A DNA stretch of 64,000 nt. It comes from Chloroflexota bacterium (GTDB lineage: Bacteria; Chloroflexota; Dehalococcoidia; Lucifugimonadales; JADFKI01). The stretch is from the NCBI GenBank assembly GCA_009840355.1, contig VXNZ01000009.1:1-64000 (forward strand), read 5' to 3'. The translations under genes and the position numbers were made by a program. The notes under the pieces are model-generated. The model was not told the origin of the DNA. It ran no database searches and was given only the letters and a program-made list of their open reading frames with translations. This document shows, piece by piece, positions 42,715 to 51,286 of the stretch. Numbering within the stretch: position 1 is the stretch's first letter; every line of letters starts with the position of its first letter.

Positions 42715-43611
42715 ATGAGATACTACAGTCTAATTGGAGCGGATGGCGATGCCAGACTTGCGGTTGAAGCGCGTGACGGCGTGCTTGCCGATCTGACATC
42801 GCTGCATGAAGAACTAGTGGCGCTTGAAGACTTGGCGCTGGCGGCGGCGCTGTCCGGCGAGAGCATCGACTCGCTTGCCCAGCGACTTCTCGATGGCGGC
42901 ACGGCGGACGAGTATGACCTCGCCGAGATTATGGACGGCGATGGCAATGCAATCCTGGACATGCCGTTTGAGCCGCCGGAGGTCTGGGCGGCGGGCGTAA
43001 CCTATAAGACAAGCGAGATGGAACGCCGCCGCGAGAGCGAGACGCCTGATGTGTATTCCATGGTGTACAGTGCGGAGCGGCCCGAGGTGTTCTTCAAGGC
43101 GACGCCCGAACGCTGCGTCGGTCCGAACGACTCGGTGGGCATACGCGAGGACTCCAACTGGAATGTGCCTGAGCCGGAACTTGCGTTCGTGCTGTATGGC
43201 GGCGAGATTATCGGCTACACCATTGGCAACGATATGAGCAGCCGCCAAATCGAAGGCGAGAATCCGCTCTACCTGCCGCAGGCGAAGGTGTACAGCCGCT
43301 GCTGCGCCATTGGACCGAGTTTCGTAACGGCGGAATCCATCGGCGACCCGCACAGCCTCGATGTGAGCTGCACCATTACGCGCGACGGCGAGCAGGTATT
43401 CAGCGGCAGCACGAACACATCCCAGATGGCGCGCACCTGCGAGGAACTCGCGGAGTGGCTGCAAAGACACAACGATGTGCCGAACATGACAGCGGTGCTG
43501 ACGGGCACTTCCATCGTGCCGCCGCCCGACTTCACTCTGCAAGAAGGCGACACCGTAACCATCGCCATTGCCAACATCGGCACGCTGGTGAACGATGTTA
43601 TAGTGGTGTAG
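42715..43611 (+). CDS. Fumarylacetoacetate hydrolase (FAH) family protein
   Basis: 298 residues. The C-terminal FAH fold shows the metal site PEPELAFVLYGG and the conserved GYTIGNDMSSRQIEGENPLY; SGSTNTSQMARTCEELAEWL and IVPPPDFTLQEGDTVTIAI are also typical. The layout resembles 2-keto-3-deoxy-sugar-acid dehydratases and acylpyruvate hydrolases of the FAH superfamily, so the reaction is either C-C hydrolysis or dehydration. It lies 216 bp after the molybdenum hydroxylase gene. That gap has a short CCCTACCCCTATGGGG hairpin and no gene. Confidence 0.85.
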   Translation: MRYYSLIGADGDARLAVEARDGVLADLTSLHEELVALEDLALAAALSGESIDSLAQRLLDGGTADEYDLAEIMDGDGNAILDMPFEPPEVWAAGVTYKTSEMERRRESETPDVYSMVYSAERPEVFFKATPERCVGPNDSVGIREDSNWNVPEPELAFVLYGGEIIGYTIGNDMSSRQIEGENPLYLPQAKVYSRCCAIGPSFVTAESIGDPHSLDVSCTITRDGEQVFSGSTNTSQMARTCEELAEWLQRHNDVPNMTAVLTGTSIVPPPDFTLQEGDTVTIAIANIGTLVNDVIVV

Positions 43612-43651
43612 TGGGATATGGCGGCATAAGTGAATTGAAGAGGCTTGAATA

Positions 43652-43879
43652 ATGACGAGCAAAAAGAGAAAAGAGGCAGAATCGCCCATGAAGCCAGATG
43701 TTGAAATCTTGGATGGTGTTGAATTTCTGGCTGCGAATTCGTGGGTTCACAAGGCGTTTGAGAGATATGGCGAACCAACAATGTCTCGTGACGAACTTCG
43801 GGCGATGATGGACAAAGAACTTGACGGTGAATCACTGAGTGACTTTCTGATACAAGACCGAAAGAAGAACCCTTACTAA
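43652..43879 (+). CDS. VapB-like antitoxin of a second PIN pair
   Basis: 75 residues, highly charged, beginning MTSKKRKEAESPMKPDVEIL, with a helical C-terminal part (MSRDELRAMMDKELDGESLS) of the kind that wraps PIN toxins. The stop is three bases before the PIN gene. I recognise it by position and composition rather than by family. Confidence 0.7.
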   Translation: MTSKKRKEAESPMKPDVEILDGVEFLAANSWVHKAFERYGEPTMSRDELRAMMDKELDGESLSDFLIQDRKKNPY

Positions 43880-43882
43880 CAG

Positions 43883-44362
43883 ATGTCCATCTATTATTTG
43901 GATACGTCCGCCGTCCTGAAACTCTATCTCGGTAATGAATTGGGCTCAGAATTCATGAGGACATTAATAGAGGGCGCTACGTCTGATGAGTCGTTCTATA
44001 TCTCGTCTTTCGGCCTTTTGGAGGTTAAGGCGGCGATTGTAAGGCGAGTCAGTGATGCTGGTGTTGCTGGGAGAGCATTATCTCAATTCTCCCAGGACAT
44101 GGCAGATTTGTTGAAGATTGTCCGGCTGAACGAGTACATACTGTATCGGGCGCTGTCGGCGACTGAAAACTATCGCCTCCGAGCGGGTGATGCCATCCAC
44201 TTGGCTACCGCGCTGTCCATCGCCGCAATGACCGAACAGTCTCAATTATTCATGATTTCTAGCGACGCTGAACTGCTCGATGCGTCCATCGCAGCCGGCA
44301 TCGGCGCGCTTGACCCGCAAGCGGATGACGCAATGGACAGCCTGCGCCAAATCAGGGAGTAG
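43883..44362 (+). CDS. PIN-domain (VapC) ribonuclease toxin
   Basis: 159 residues. MSIYYLDTSAVLKLYL holds the first catalytic Asp (residue 7), FGLLEVKAAIVRR the Glu, LRAGDAIHLATAL the third acidic residue, and MISSDAELLDAS the fourth. All four positions of the active site are intact. It is partnered with the small gene three bases upstream. Bacterial VapCs of this type cleave specific tRNAs or rRNA. An overlap with a clear antitoxin helix argues for a working pair. Confidence 0.88.
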   Translation: MSIYYLDTSAVLKLYLGNELGSEFMRTLIEGATSDESFYISSFGLLEVKAAIVRRVSDAGVAGRALSQFSQDMADLLKIVRLNEYILYRALSATENYRLRAGDAIHLATALSIAAMTEQSQLFMISSDAELLDASIAAGIGALDPQADDAMDSLRQIRE

Positions 44363-44374
44363 CCACTCGCCGCG

Positions 44375-44403
44375 TTGACACATTCGCGCACCGATAGTAA
44401 CCT
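44375..44403 (+). promoter_or_regulatory. Candidate promoter before the MCTY protein gene
   Basis: Consensus TTGACA (44375-44380), 17 bases, TAACCT (44398-44403). The -10 is poor, so the call rests mainly on the -35 and its position 49 bases before the start codon at 44452. Confidence 0.45.
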
Positions 44404-44451
44404 CTGCGCTATCACACTTATGACCATTTCGCACTACAGGAGAACGGCAGT

Positions 44452-44718
44452 ATGTGCACTTATGTAATCCAAAAATCCGACATCACGGGAAGCGGCAAGG
44501 GCACGGCGGGCTGGATTCCGATTACCGAGGCGCGGGTCTATTACGACCATCCCTTCCATATGACGACCGCCCATACCCTCAACATCGACTTCGTGAACCC
44601 GGGCAAGGGGCTTGACGCGCGGGTTGCCGTCGAACTTACGGAGGAATCGGCGCGCGCGCTTGTCGCGGACATCCTTGCCGCGCTGGAAGAAGGGGGCGCG
44701 GCGCACGCTGAATCCTGA
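44452..44718 (+). CDS. Small conserved protein of MCTYV...GWIPITEARVYYDHP type
   Basis: 88 residues, starting MCTYVIQKSDITGSGKGTAG. The motifs ARVYYDHPFHMTTAHTLNID and VNPGKGLDARVAVELTEESA match a small conserved family found mainly in actinobacteria and Chloroflexota that I remember as DUF6295, though I cannot check the number. There is no known function. The Asp-His-Pro-Phe-His cluster could bind a metal. GGAG occurs upstream. Confidence 0.7.
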   Translation: MCTYVIQKSDITGSGKGTAGWIPITEARVYYDHPFHMTTAHTLNIDFVNPGKGLDARVAVELTEESARALVADILAALEEGGAAHAES

Positions 44719-44803
44719 TGCGCCGGCGCACGGCGAACTTGCCTTATCCCAATCGATGATATGCACATCCCATCGCTGACTAGCAGATGAATATTGTGGC
44801 AAG

Positions 44804-45243
44804 ATGCGCTTTATTAATCCGCCGTTTCGCCCGATTGCTATATTGCTGATGTTGCTGATTGCCGCCGCGCTGATTGCCACAGCGTGCGAGTCGGCGGCGC
44901 AAACGCCCGACTACGCCTCTCGCAGAACAACGCCCTCGCCGCCGCCGCGCCCACGAATACGGCTACATCCGAAGCCATGGTTGTTCCAGAGCATATGCAG
45001 ACGCCAACTCCGACGACCGTCTCGCAGACCGCTACGCCGGACTCTCTGAACCCACCGACGCCTCAGCCTTGCCCATCCGGAGAGATTGCTGTCCCCATTG
45101 ACGTTGTAGCCGGCATCGTGTACATGCCAAACCCGTCCTGCATTCGCCTTACGACTCCCACATCTACGCTGCGCACCACAAGCCAAGGGCTGCCCAAGCA
45201 TGGCGTAGCTTCCTGGCATCAGGCGGGCTTCAATCTGATTTAG
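44804..45243 (+). pseudogene. Frameshifted small lipoprotein gene
   Basis: The first frame encodes a lipoprotein signal (MRFINPPFRPIAILLMLLIA, then ALIATAC with Cys28) and ESAAQTPDYAS. From about 44925 the sensible continuation is in another frame: NNALAAAAPTNTATSEAMVV, TPTPTTVSQTATPD and a domain with CPSGEIAVPIDVVAGIVYMP. Only one base of insertion or loss separates the two frames. The result would be a Cys-anchored Thr/Pro-linker protein of about 145 residues like others here. Either a real pseudogene or a sequencing error. Confidence 0.7.
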
Positions 45244-45253
45244 TTAGTAGGAT

Positions 45254-45297
45254 AATTACCTTCACACGTGGCATAAGCGCATGTGAAGGTAATTTGT
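45254..45297 (+). terminator. Hairpin terminator after the broken lipoprotein gene
   Basis: AATTACCTTCACA (45254-45266) pairs with TGTGAAGGTAATT (45282-45294), 13 perfect pairs, followed by TTG. The remaining 45298-45550 contains a CCTAACTTTCCTGTCCTAAC repeat and TATAAT at 45498-45503, a likely -10 for the following gene. Confidence 0.65.
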
Positions 45298-45550
45298 CGT
45301 CGTATCGCAGCGTTGTTGTTCCATGGTTTCTTTGTCTTGCTGGCGAACTATCATCCCTGTCCTAACTTTCCTGTCCTAACTTTTCCCAAGAAGAGGGAAG
45401 GAACTTATGAGGGGGCTTATCAAATCAGCCCATCGGTTTGGGGGTTGCAAGTCTGGGGCAAATTATGTAAAGTGGGCGCATTGAGTTTGGCGATACTTAT
45501 AATCAAGGAGTCTTATAGCGAATAAGTAGATAGACACGGAGGGGACGCGC

Positions 45551-47326
45551 ATGCTTAACCTGTCAATTCGTCGAAGTGCTACTTTCCTGATGCTACTCTT
45601 ATTGCCTGCACTTGCGCTGGCTGCGGCTTGTTCGAGCGCAGAGCCGCCCGCCGCAGAGGCGCCCGCGCAGCCTGCCGCTGCAGCGCCGGCGCCAACGACT
45701 CCTCCCGCCGCTCCCGCACAAGCCGCACCCACTGCGGCGCCCGAGGCTATGGCGGACATCACACCTCCCAGGCCTGCCGACCCGAACGGTCAGACGGGCG
45801 GCGTGCTGAATGTCGCGTACTTCCGCAAAGCTTCCAGCCCGGACGGCTATCAGGCCGGCGGTACTTTTGACCGCATGTACTTCTTCACCGGCAACGAAGT
45901 GCTGGTCGCCATCGGCAAGGACAGCGTGTACGACCCGTCGGAATCGCTGGCGTACTCGTTCGAGGTCGAAGACGGCGGCAGCCGCGTGCGATTCAATCTG
46001 CGCGAAGGCGTGCAGTTCCAAGGCGGCTTCGGCGAAATGACCTCCGAGGATGTGTCGTTCAGCCTGAATCGCTGGTTCGACGCGGAATCCGGCTGCAGGG
46101 GCTGCCCTAGCACATTCCGCGCCGTTACCGAAGTCAACGCCATCGACGATTACACGGTCGATGTTGTGATGGACCCGCCGGACGCCAACCTTGTCGTCAA
46201 GATGTTCGACAGGGGCAGCATCGTCCACAACAAGGAACACTGGGAAGCAGTTGGTCCGGACGACCACAAGAGCAATGCGATAGCAACGGGCCCATACAAG
46301 CTAACTCTATGGGATGTTGGCGTAACGCAGAACTGGGAGAAGCACCCTGACTGGTGGCGGCACGAGCCGTTCGCGGACGAGGTGAACATCCAGATTATCT
46401 CGGAGACGCGCACTCGGCTCGCCGCCTTGCAGACGGGCGAAGTCAATGTGTCTTGGCTGCAGGCGGAGCAGATTCCAGCCGCGCAGAAGGACGATAATAT
46501 AGATGTTTGGGACTTCACCGGCGTTGGCTGGGACGGCTGGGTCTGGAACCACGGACTTGAGCCGCTAGACGACCTGCGGCTCAGGCGCGCGCTCATCAAG
46601 TCTGTTGACAGAGGCGCTCTAAACACATCCATCTACCTTGACACGCTGCGAGACAGCCAGGCGCACACATTCCCGCCGGAGTCGCCGTTCGGTATCGATG
46701 CTCAGGACCTCTGGGAGGGCGAACACCTTAGGTACGATCTTGACGAGGCAAGGGCGCTCGTAGAGGCGGTAGCGTCGGACAAGGGTCTTGACCTGCCGCT
46801 GCAACTGACGGGGGTTTGCGAGCGCAGGCCGGACCGCCAGCAGTTCTGCGAGTTCCTGCAAGGCTCTTGGACTGAGATTGGAGTGAACTTCGATTTCCAG
46901 ATCGTTTCCAACGCATCCGAGCGCTCCGATGTGATGGAGCAGTGCCAGACGCATGTAACCCAGACAGGATCCGGGATGTTGCTGCCGTGGTATATGGAAG
47001 GCTCTCTGCACTCCAGTTCCAACGGAAACTATCCAGCCAAGATATGCAAGGATCAGGGTTCCGCGCTTGACGCAGATGGTCAAGCATTACAGGATCAGCT
47101 TGACATGCTCTTTGCCGAGGCGTCCGAGAGCTTTGACAGCGCTGTGCAGATTGACAAGTATAAGCAGATCCAGCGGATAGCCTTGGAGAACCTGTACACC
47201 TACATCCCCGCTATGCTGCGCGTGAATTATGTCGGCTGCCACACGCCGACCACGGGCGGCTGCGAGACGAACCCGATGCGCGGCGACGGATTCGTGCGCA
47301 ACGGCGATTTCTGGATAAAGCAGTAG
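45551..47326 (+). CDS. Peptide-type ABC transporter substrate-binding lipoprotein (SBP family 5)
   Basis: 591 residues. A lipobox LALAAAC places the lipid on Cys27, followed by an Ala/Pro linker of about 45 residues. The family 5 solute-binding fold is shown by NEVLVAIGKDSVYDPSESLA, YSFEVEDGGSRVRFNLREGV, EMTSEDVSFSLNRWFD and ATGPYKLTLWDVG. Family 5 proteins bind oligopeptides, dipeptides, nickel or opines. Permease genes of the matching type follow, and orphan ATPases lie upstream at 37684-39714, together making one complete transporter. Confidence 0.92.
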   Translation: MLNLSIRRSATFLMLLLLPALALAAACSSAEPPAAEAPAQPAAAAPAPTTPPAAPAQAAPTAAPEAMADITPPRPADPNGQTGGVLNVAYFRKASSPDGYQAGGTFDRMYFFTGNEVLVAIGKDSVYDPSESLAYSFEVEDGGSRVRFNLREGVQFQGGFGEMTSEDVSFSLNRWFDAESGCRGCPSTFRAVTEVNAIDDYTVDVVMDPPDANLVVKMFDRGSIVHNKEHWEAVGPDDHKSNAIATGPYKLTLWDVGVTQNWEKHPDWWRHEPFADEVNIQIISETRTRLAALQTGEVNVSWLQAEQIPAAQKDDNIDVWDFTGVGWDGWVWNHGLEPLDDLRLRRALIKSVDRGALNTSIYLDTLRDSQAHTFPPESPFGIDAQDLWEGEHLRYDLDEARALVEAVASDKGLDLPLQLTGVCERRPDRQQFCEFLQGSWTEIGVNFDFQIVSNASERSDVMEQCQTHVTQTGSGMLLPWYMEGSLHSSSNGNYPAKICKDQGSALDADGQALQDQLDMLFAEASESFDSAVQIDKYKQIQRIALENLYTYIPAMLRVNYVGCHTPTTGGCETNPMRGDGFVRNGDFWIKQ

Positions 47327-47417
47327 ATAGCGATCAGGTATCAGCGGTCAGCAGTCAGGCTTTGGAGAATAGATTGACTTGCTGGCCGCTTTGTTTTAGA
47401 TGGTGTCGGACGATATA

Positions 47418-47494
47418 CCCGTTCGCCCTGAGCGTGTCGAAGGGCTAGTTCGCAAGCTTGCGCTCTCGTGGTTCGACAAGCTCACCACGAACGG
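47418..47494. repeat. Palindromic GTTCGCCCTGAGC...GCTCACCACGAACGG repeat
   Basis: CCGTTCG (47419-47425) and CGAACGG (47488-47494) bound a 77-bp element. Inside are GCCCTGAGCGTGTCGAAGGG, a perfect CGCAAGCTTGCG palindrome (47451-47462) and GGTTCGACAAGCTCACCACG. This sequence type recurs between genes in many unrelated bacterial genomes. It lies in the binding-protein/permease gap and may fold into a stable hairpin that lowers downstream expression. Confidence 0.8.
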
Positions 47495-47538
47495 AACCTA
47501 AAGAGTCGCCACAACGAACGGGTTGAGAGGAACAGGGT

Positions 47539-48495
47539 ATGCAGCGTTACCTGCTGCGTAGAGCGATCAATCTCATTCCGGTGCTGGTGCTGATCAGCAT
47601 CATCGTGTTCGCCACGGTAAGGGTGCTGCCGGGCGACCCTGCGCGACTGCTCGCCGCCGTGGACGAGACGGGCTTTGTCGATCCCGATGTCCTCGCCGCG
47701 ATTGAAAAGCGATACGGGCTGGACAAGCCGCTCACAACGCAGTATTTCAACTGGGCTTGGGGTCTGGTGCGAGGCGACTGGGGAACATCGCTTCTGAGCG
47801 GCCAGGATGTGTTTCCACAGATACGCAGCCGCCTAAGCTTCACCGTGCAGCTCGCTGGGCTTTCGTGGCTTCTGTCGCTGCTGATAGGCATTCCCATGGG
47901 CGTGATTTCCGCGCTCAGACGCAACTCCATAGGGGACATAGCCGTGACTAGCTTCGCGGTGTCGGGCATCGCACTGCCCAACTTCTGGCTTGGCATGCTG
48001 ATGATTATCTTCTTCGGAGTGTGGCTGGGCTGGCTGCCTACCGGCGGATATGTCAGCTACCTAGACAGCCCTATCGAGTGGGCACGCAGGATGCTTATGC
48101 CCACGATTACGCTTGGCACGGCGCTGTCAGCTGTAACGATGCGCCAGATGCGCGCCGGTCTGCTGGAAGTGATGCGCGAGGACTACATCCGCACTGCGCG
48201 CGCCAAGGGGTTGATGGAGCGGCGGGTCGTGCTGCTGCATGCGATGAAGAACTCGCTGCTCCCGGTGATAACTCTCTCCACATTGCAGCTCGGAACGCTG
48301 GTCGGCGGCACAGTGGTGACGGAGACGGTCTTCTTCCTTCCGGGCATCGGCAAGTTCATCGTGGACGCAGTGATAGCAAAGGACTTCCTGGTAGTGCAGA
48401 TGGGGCTGATGATTCTTACACTGGGCGTACTTGTCGCCAATCTTATCGCGGACATTTCCTATGCATTCTTGGACCCGCGTATCAGGTATGAGTGA
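47539..48495 (+). CDS. Peptide-type ABC transporter permease, DppB
   Basis: 318 residues, six membrane spans, of the binding-protein-dependent permease family (BPD_transp_1). The family's N-terminal LLRRAINLIPVLVLISIIVF, the loop GLDKPLTTQYFNWAWGLVRG and the EAA cytoplasmic loop EDYIRTARAKGLMERRVVLL are present, and the C-terminus ends SYAFLDPRIRYE as in DppB. It pairs with the DppC-type gene 82 bp downstream. Confidence 0.94.
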   Translation: MQRYLLRRAINLIPVLVLISIIVFATVRVLPGDPARLLAAVDETGFVDPDVLAAIEKRYGLDKPLTTQYFNWAWGLVRGDWGTSLLSGQDVFPQIRSRLSFTVQLAGLSWLLSLLIGIPMGVISALRRNSIGDIAVTSFAVSGIALPNFWLGMLMIIFFGVWLGWLPTGGYVSYLDSPIEWARRMLMPTITLGTALSAVTMRQMRAGLLEVMREDYIRTARAKGLMERRVVLLHAMKNSLLPVITLSTLQLGTLVGGTVVTETVFFLPGIGKFIVDAVIAKDFLVVQMGLMILTLGVLVANLIADISYAFLDPRIRYE

Positions 48496-48577
48496 CCGTT
48501 TCAAGAGGCTTCAATTCAGAGTGTGGCGGCTACAAAAGTGGGATAGAAGGTGAACGGGCAGGCGGCAGGTTGTACTT

Positions 48578-49492
48578 ATGAGAGAACAAGAGCTGGCTGA
48601 AGCGGCAGATAACGAGCTTGCCCAGCAGGAACTAAGCTGGGTCAACAGAAGCCGCTTCCTACAGACGCTGCGCGAGCTGGTGAGCGTGCGCCTCGCCAAG
48701 TTCGGGTTAGCGGTGCTCGGAATCGCCGTCATCGCGGCTGTGTTCTCGCCGATTCTGGCGCTGCATGACCCCATCAAGATAAACCCGCGAGACAGCCTGC
48801 AGGACCCTAGCGCGGAATATTGGCTGGGCGCGGATAGATTGGGGCGCGACCAGCTCGCGCGGCTCATCTACGGCGCGCGTGTGTCGCTGGTCATCGGCGG
48901 TGCCGGTGTGGGAATCGCGGTCGTGGCGGGCATCGTCATCGGTACTATCTCCGGCTGGGCGGGCAGATGGACGGATGAGATACTCATGCGGATAATGGAC
49001 GCGCTGGCGGCATTCCCAAACATCGTGTTTGCGCTTGTGCTGGTGGCAATCACCGGGGGAGCAATGCGAAACATCATTCTGGTGATTGGGCTTGTCTTCA
49101 CGCCGGCTGTCGCGCGTCTCATACGCGCGCAGGTGCTGTCAGTGAAGGAGCGCGACTACGTGATAGCCGCAGTCGCTCTGGGGGCAAGCCCAGTTCGCAT
49201 CATATCTTCGCACCTGATACCCAACAGCCTCGCGCCGGTCATAGTACAGGCGTCAATCGCGTTCGGCGCCGCGATACTGCTGGAGGCGTCGCTGAGCTTC
49301 CTCGGCGTCGGGGTCAAGCCGCCGACACCTACATGGGGCGGCATGCTGCGCCACGCCTTCGAGGTCGTCGATCAGGCGCCGTGGCTGACATTCACGCCGG
49401 GCATAACGATATTCCTGGTGGTGCTGGCGTTCAACTTCGTAGGCGACGCCCTGCGCGACACGCTCGATCCCCGTCTGAGGGGCGCTCGATAA
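48578..49492 (+). CDS. Peptide-type ABC transporter permease, DppC
   Basis: 304 residues with the DppC pattern: a cytoplasmic N-terminal stretch, first span LAKFGLAVLGIAVIAAVFSP, the external loop EYWLGADRLGRDQLARLIYG, the EAA loop KERDYVIAAVALGASPVRII, and the end GDALRDTLDPRLRGAR. Together with the DppB-type permease and the ATPases upstream it should form the transmembrane pore. It closes the binding-protein operon. Confidence 0.94.
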   Translation: MREQELAEAADNELAQQELSWVNRSRFLQTLRELVSVRLAKFGLAVLGIAVIAAVFSPILALHDPIKINPRDSLQDPSAEYWLGADRLGRDQLARLIYGARVSLVIGGAGVGIAVVAGIVIGTISGWAGRWTDEILMRIMDALAAFPNIVFALVLVAITGGAMRNIILVIGLVFTPAVARLIRAQVLSVKERDYVIAAVALGASPVRIISSHLIPNSLAPVIVQASIAFGAAILLEASLSFLGVGVKPPTPTWGGMLRHAFEVVDQAPWLTFTPGITIFLVVLAFNFVGDALRDTLDPRLRGAR

Positions 49493-49501
49493 GACGCCGC
49501 G

Positions 49502-50095
49502 TTAGCTTTGATTCTCGAAGAAGTCGAGGTCGATAGCGAACGCCGAGGCAAGCATCAGCAGGCGGAAGTCGTTGTCGGCGCTGCCATCCGTGAACTGCAC
49601 GACGAAAGTGTCGGCGTCGGTGAACATCTCTCTGCCGAACCCGCTCCACTGCTTGGTCACACGCGCTACTTCGCCACCACCTGCATTGTTGGCGATGAAA
49701 GTGTGTGGGCGAAAGAGTCCGCTGGTTAGCCGCGTAATTTCCCGTTCATTTGAGTCCACAAGCGCTAACTTGCGGCCAAGTCCGAATACGCGGTTCAGGG
49801 CGCCTATACGCCTGCCGCCGGCATCGACCCGCAAATGCGAGCGAAACCAGAAGAAGTCGCGGCTTGCATGCAAGACCGGCGCGCCGTCGCCTTCCACGAC
49901 ATGGATGGATAGTGCGCGACGGGAACCCGCGAACTGTCGGCTGATGCCTCCCGACTCTTCGTAGGCATGCATAAGCTGCGTGCCGCCGGCGGTATAGACG
50001 CCATAGCGATTGGCAGTCTCGAACGGCGTGAAAATCTCCATTTGTTCAATCTGCTGCTTGATGACAAGCTCCGGATATCGAGTGAGGTCGGTCAT
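49502..50095 (-). CDS. Scramblase / LURP-one (tubby-like fold) protein
   Basis: 197 residues resembling the scramblase/LURP-one superfamily (PF03803/PF04525), a 12-stranded tubby-like barrel around a central helix. Typical pieces are IKQQIEQMEIFTPFETANRY, VLHASRDFFWFRSHLRVDAG and the C-terminal signature QWSGFGREMFTDADTFVVQF with LLMLASAFAIDLDFFENQ, where the last is the buried helix. Bacterial members have no settled function; eukaryotic ones bind or move membrane lipids. It is convergent with the permease operon. It starts at the ATG at 50095. Confidence 0.75.
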   Translation of the reverse strand: MTDLTRYPELVIKQQIEQMEIFTPFETANRYGVYTAGGTQLMHAYEESGGISRQFAGSRRALSIHVVEGDGAPVLHASRDFFWFRSHLRVDAGGRRIGALNRVFGLGRKLALVDSNEREITRLTSGLFRPHTFIANNAGGGEVARVTKQWSGFGREMFTDADTFVVQFTDGSADNDFRLLMLASAFAIDLDFFENQS

Positions 50096-50239
50096 GTTAA
50101 TGACTCCCTGATGGAATATCGGCGTTCTGTGCAGCGCCTACGGTCTTAATTCTATCAGGAAATTGACTAAGTTCTAGGAAAAATCCAACGATGATTGGAC
50201 GGAAAAACCTGCCATCAGGGTTGGTTTTGGCAGGCGGCT

Positions 50240-50950
50240 TCACGCATCCAGGCGTATGCGCAGGCGCTTGTTGATGCGTCCCTTGCTTTCGTGTCCCACA
50301 ACCTTGATGATGCCGACTTCGCCGGTGTTGGCGACATGCGTGCCGCCGTCTGCCTGCAAGTCCAGCCCGGTGATGTTGACCGTCCGTACTTCGGTGATTG
50401 CGGGCGGCAGCAGGTTTATCTTCGTGCGGATGAGGTCGGGGATGCTGAAGGCTTCTTCGCGGGGCAGCGTCGCGACTTCGATAGGACGCGCCGCCTGCAC
50501 TTCTTCGTTCACCAGCGTCTCCATGCGTTCCGCGAAATCGACGGACATGTTCTCCAGCTCGAAGTCCATGCGCGCGCTGCCCGGCTGCATGTTGCCGCCG
50601 GTAACTTGCGCGCCGTAATCGCGCCAGACGACGCCGCACAGGATGTGCAGCGCGGTGTGTGTGCGCATCAGCAGGTAGCGCCTATCCCAGTCGAGCGTGC
50701 CGTGAACGCTCGCGCCGACCGCCGGCAGTTCGCCGTCTATCTCGTGAACAAGCTTGCCGGACTGCCGAGACAGCTTCTTGACCGCATAATAAGCATCGCC
50801 TGATGAGAGCATGCCGCTATCCGCGGGCTGCCCGCCACCGCCCGGATAAAACGCAGTGCTGTCTAGCACAACGCCCTTCGGCGCGGCATCAATGACCGTA
50901 GCATCGAACTCACGGATGTAGCTATCTTCGTAGCAAAGGATGGTTGTCAT
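50240..50950 (-). CDS. Alanyl-tRNA editing protein AlaX-M
   Basis: 236 residues, the free-standing editing domain that removes serine or glycine from mischarged tRNA-Ala. Its zinc site is HTALH (H98, H102), and the second half is LQADGGTHVANTGEVG. The N-terminal STAFYPGGGGQPADSG is the glycine-rich AlaX-M signature. Length fits AlaX-M (with the extra N-terminal barrel). It is encoded alone on the minus strand. The tRNA-Ala gene of this window (60613) is one of its likely substrates. Confidence 0.92.
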   Translation of the reverse strand: MTTILCYEDSYIREFDATVIDAAPKGVVLDSTAFYPGGGGQPADSGMLSSGDAYYAVKKLSRQSGKLVHEIDGELPAVGASVHGTLDWDRRYLLMRTHTALHILCGVVWRDYGAQVTGGNMQPGSARMDFELENMSVDFAERMETLVNEEVQAARPIEVATLPREEAFSIPDLIRTKINLLPPAITEVRTVNITGLDLQADGGTHVANTGEVGIIKVVGHESKGRINKRLRIRLDA

Positions 50951-51025
50951 GTCAGTTCCTCATAAATATAGATGATTACCATTGGTTGCGGGATGTGGAT
51001 GTAAACCGTGCGCTCGATAGCATCT

Positions 51026-51217
51026 TCAGGCTGTACAAGCATGCGCGACTGCGAGTAATAGCGCAAGCGCCCAAAGTCCAAACGCCCGCCGTATAGTGCC
51101 AATATGGAACAGCGCCAGCAGGAACGCTATCACGCCGCCCCAGAACAAGATTGTCCCGATGAGTAGAAGGGGCTGCCTGAACGGGTCTTCAATCAGCAGT
51201 TGGACGAACTCTGGCAT
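51026..51217 (-). CDS. Small two-span membrane protein
   Basis: 63 residues: a short N-terminus (MPEFVQLLIEDPFRQP), first span LLLIGTILFWGGVIAFLLAL, the loop FHIGTIRRAF and second span GLWALALLLAVAHACT. AAAGGAT lies about 11 bases upstream. It stands between AlaX and the third amidase, all in one direction. I do not recognise a family. Confidence 0.55.
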   Translation of the reverse strand: MPEFVQLLIEDPFRQPLLLIGTILFWGGVIAFLLALFHIGTIRRAFGLWALALLLAVAHACTA

Positions 51218-51286
51218 GCGCGTCTGGCATCCTTTCGTGGGTCTCCTATCCTAACCTTCGCCTAGAGGGTTAAGGGATTTCAAAGG

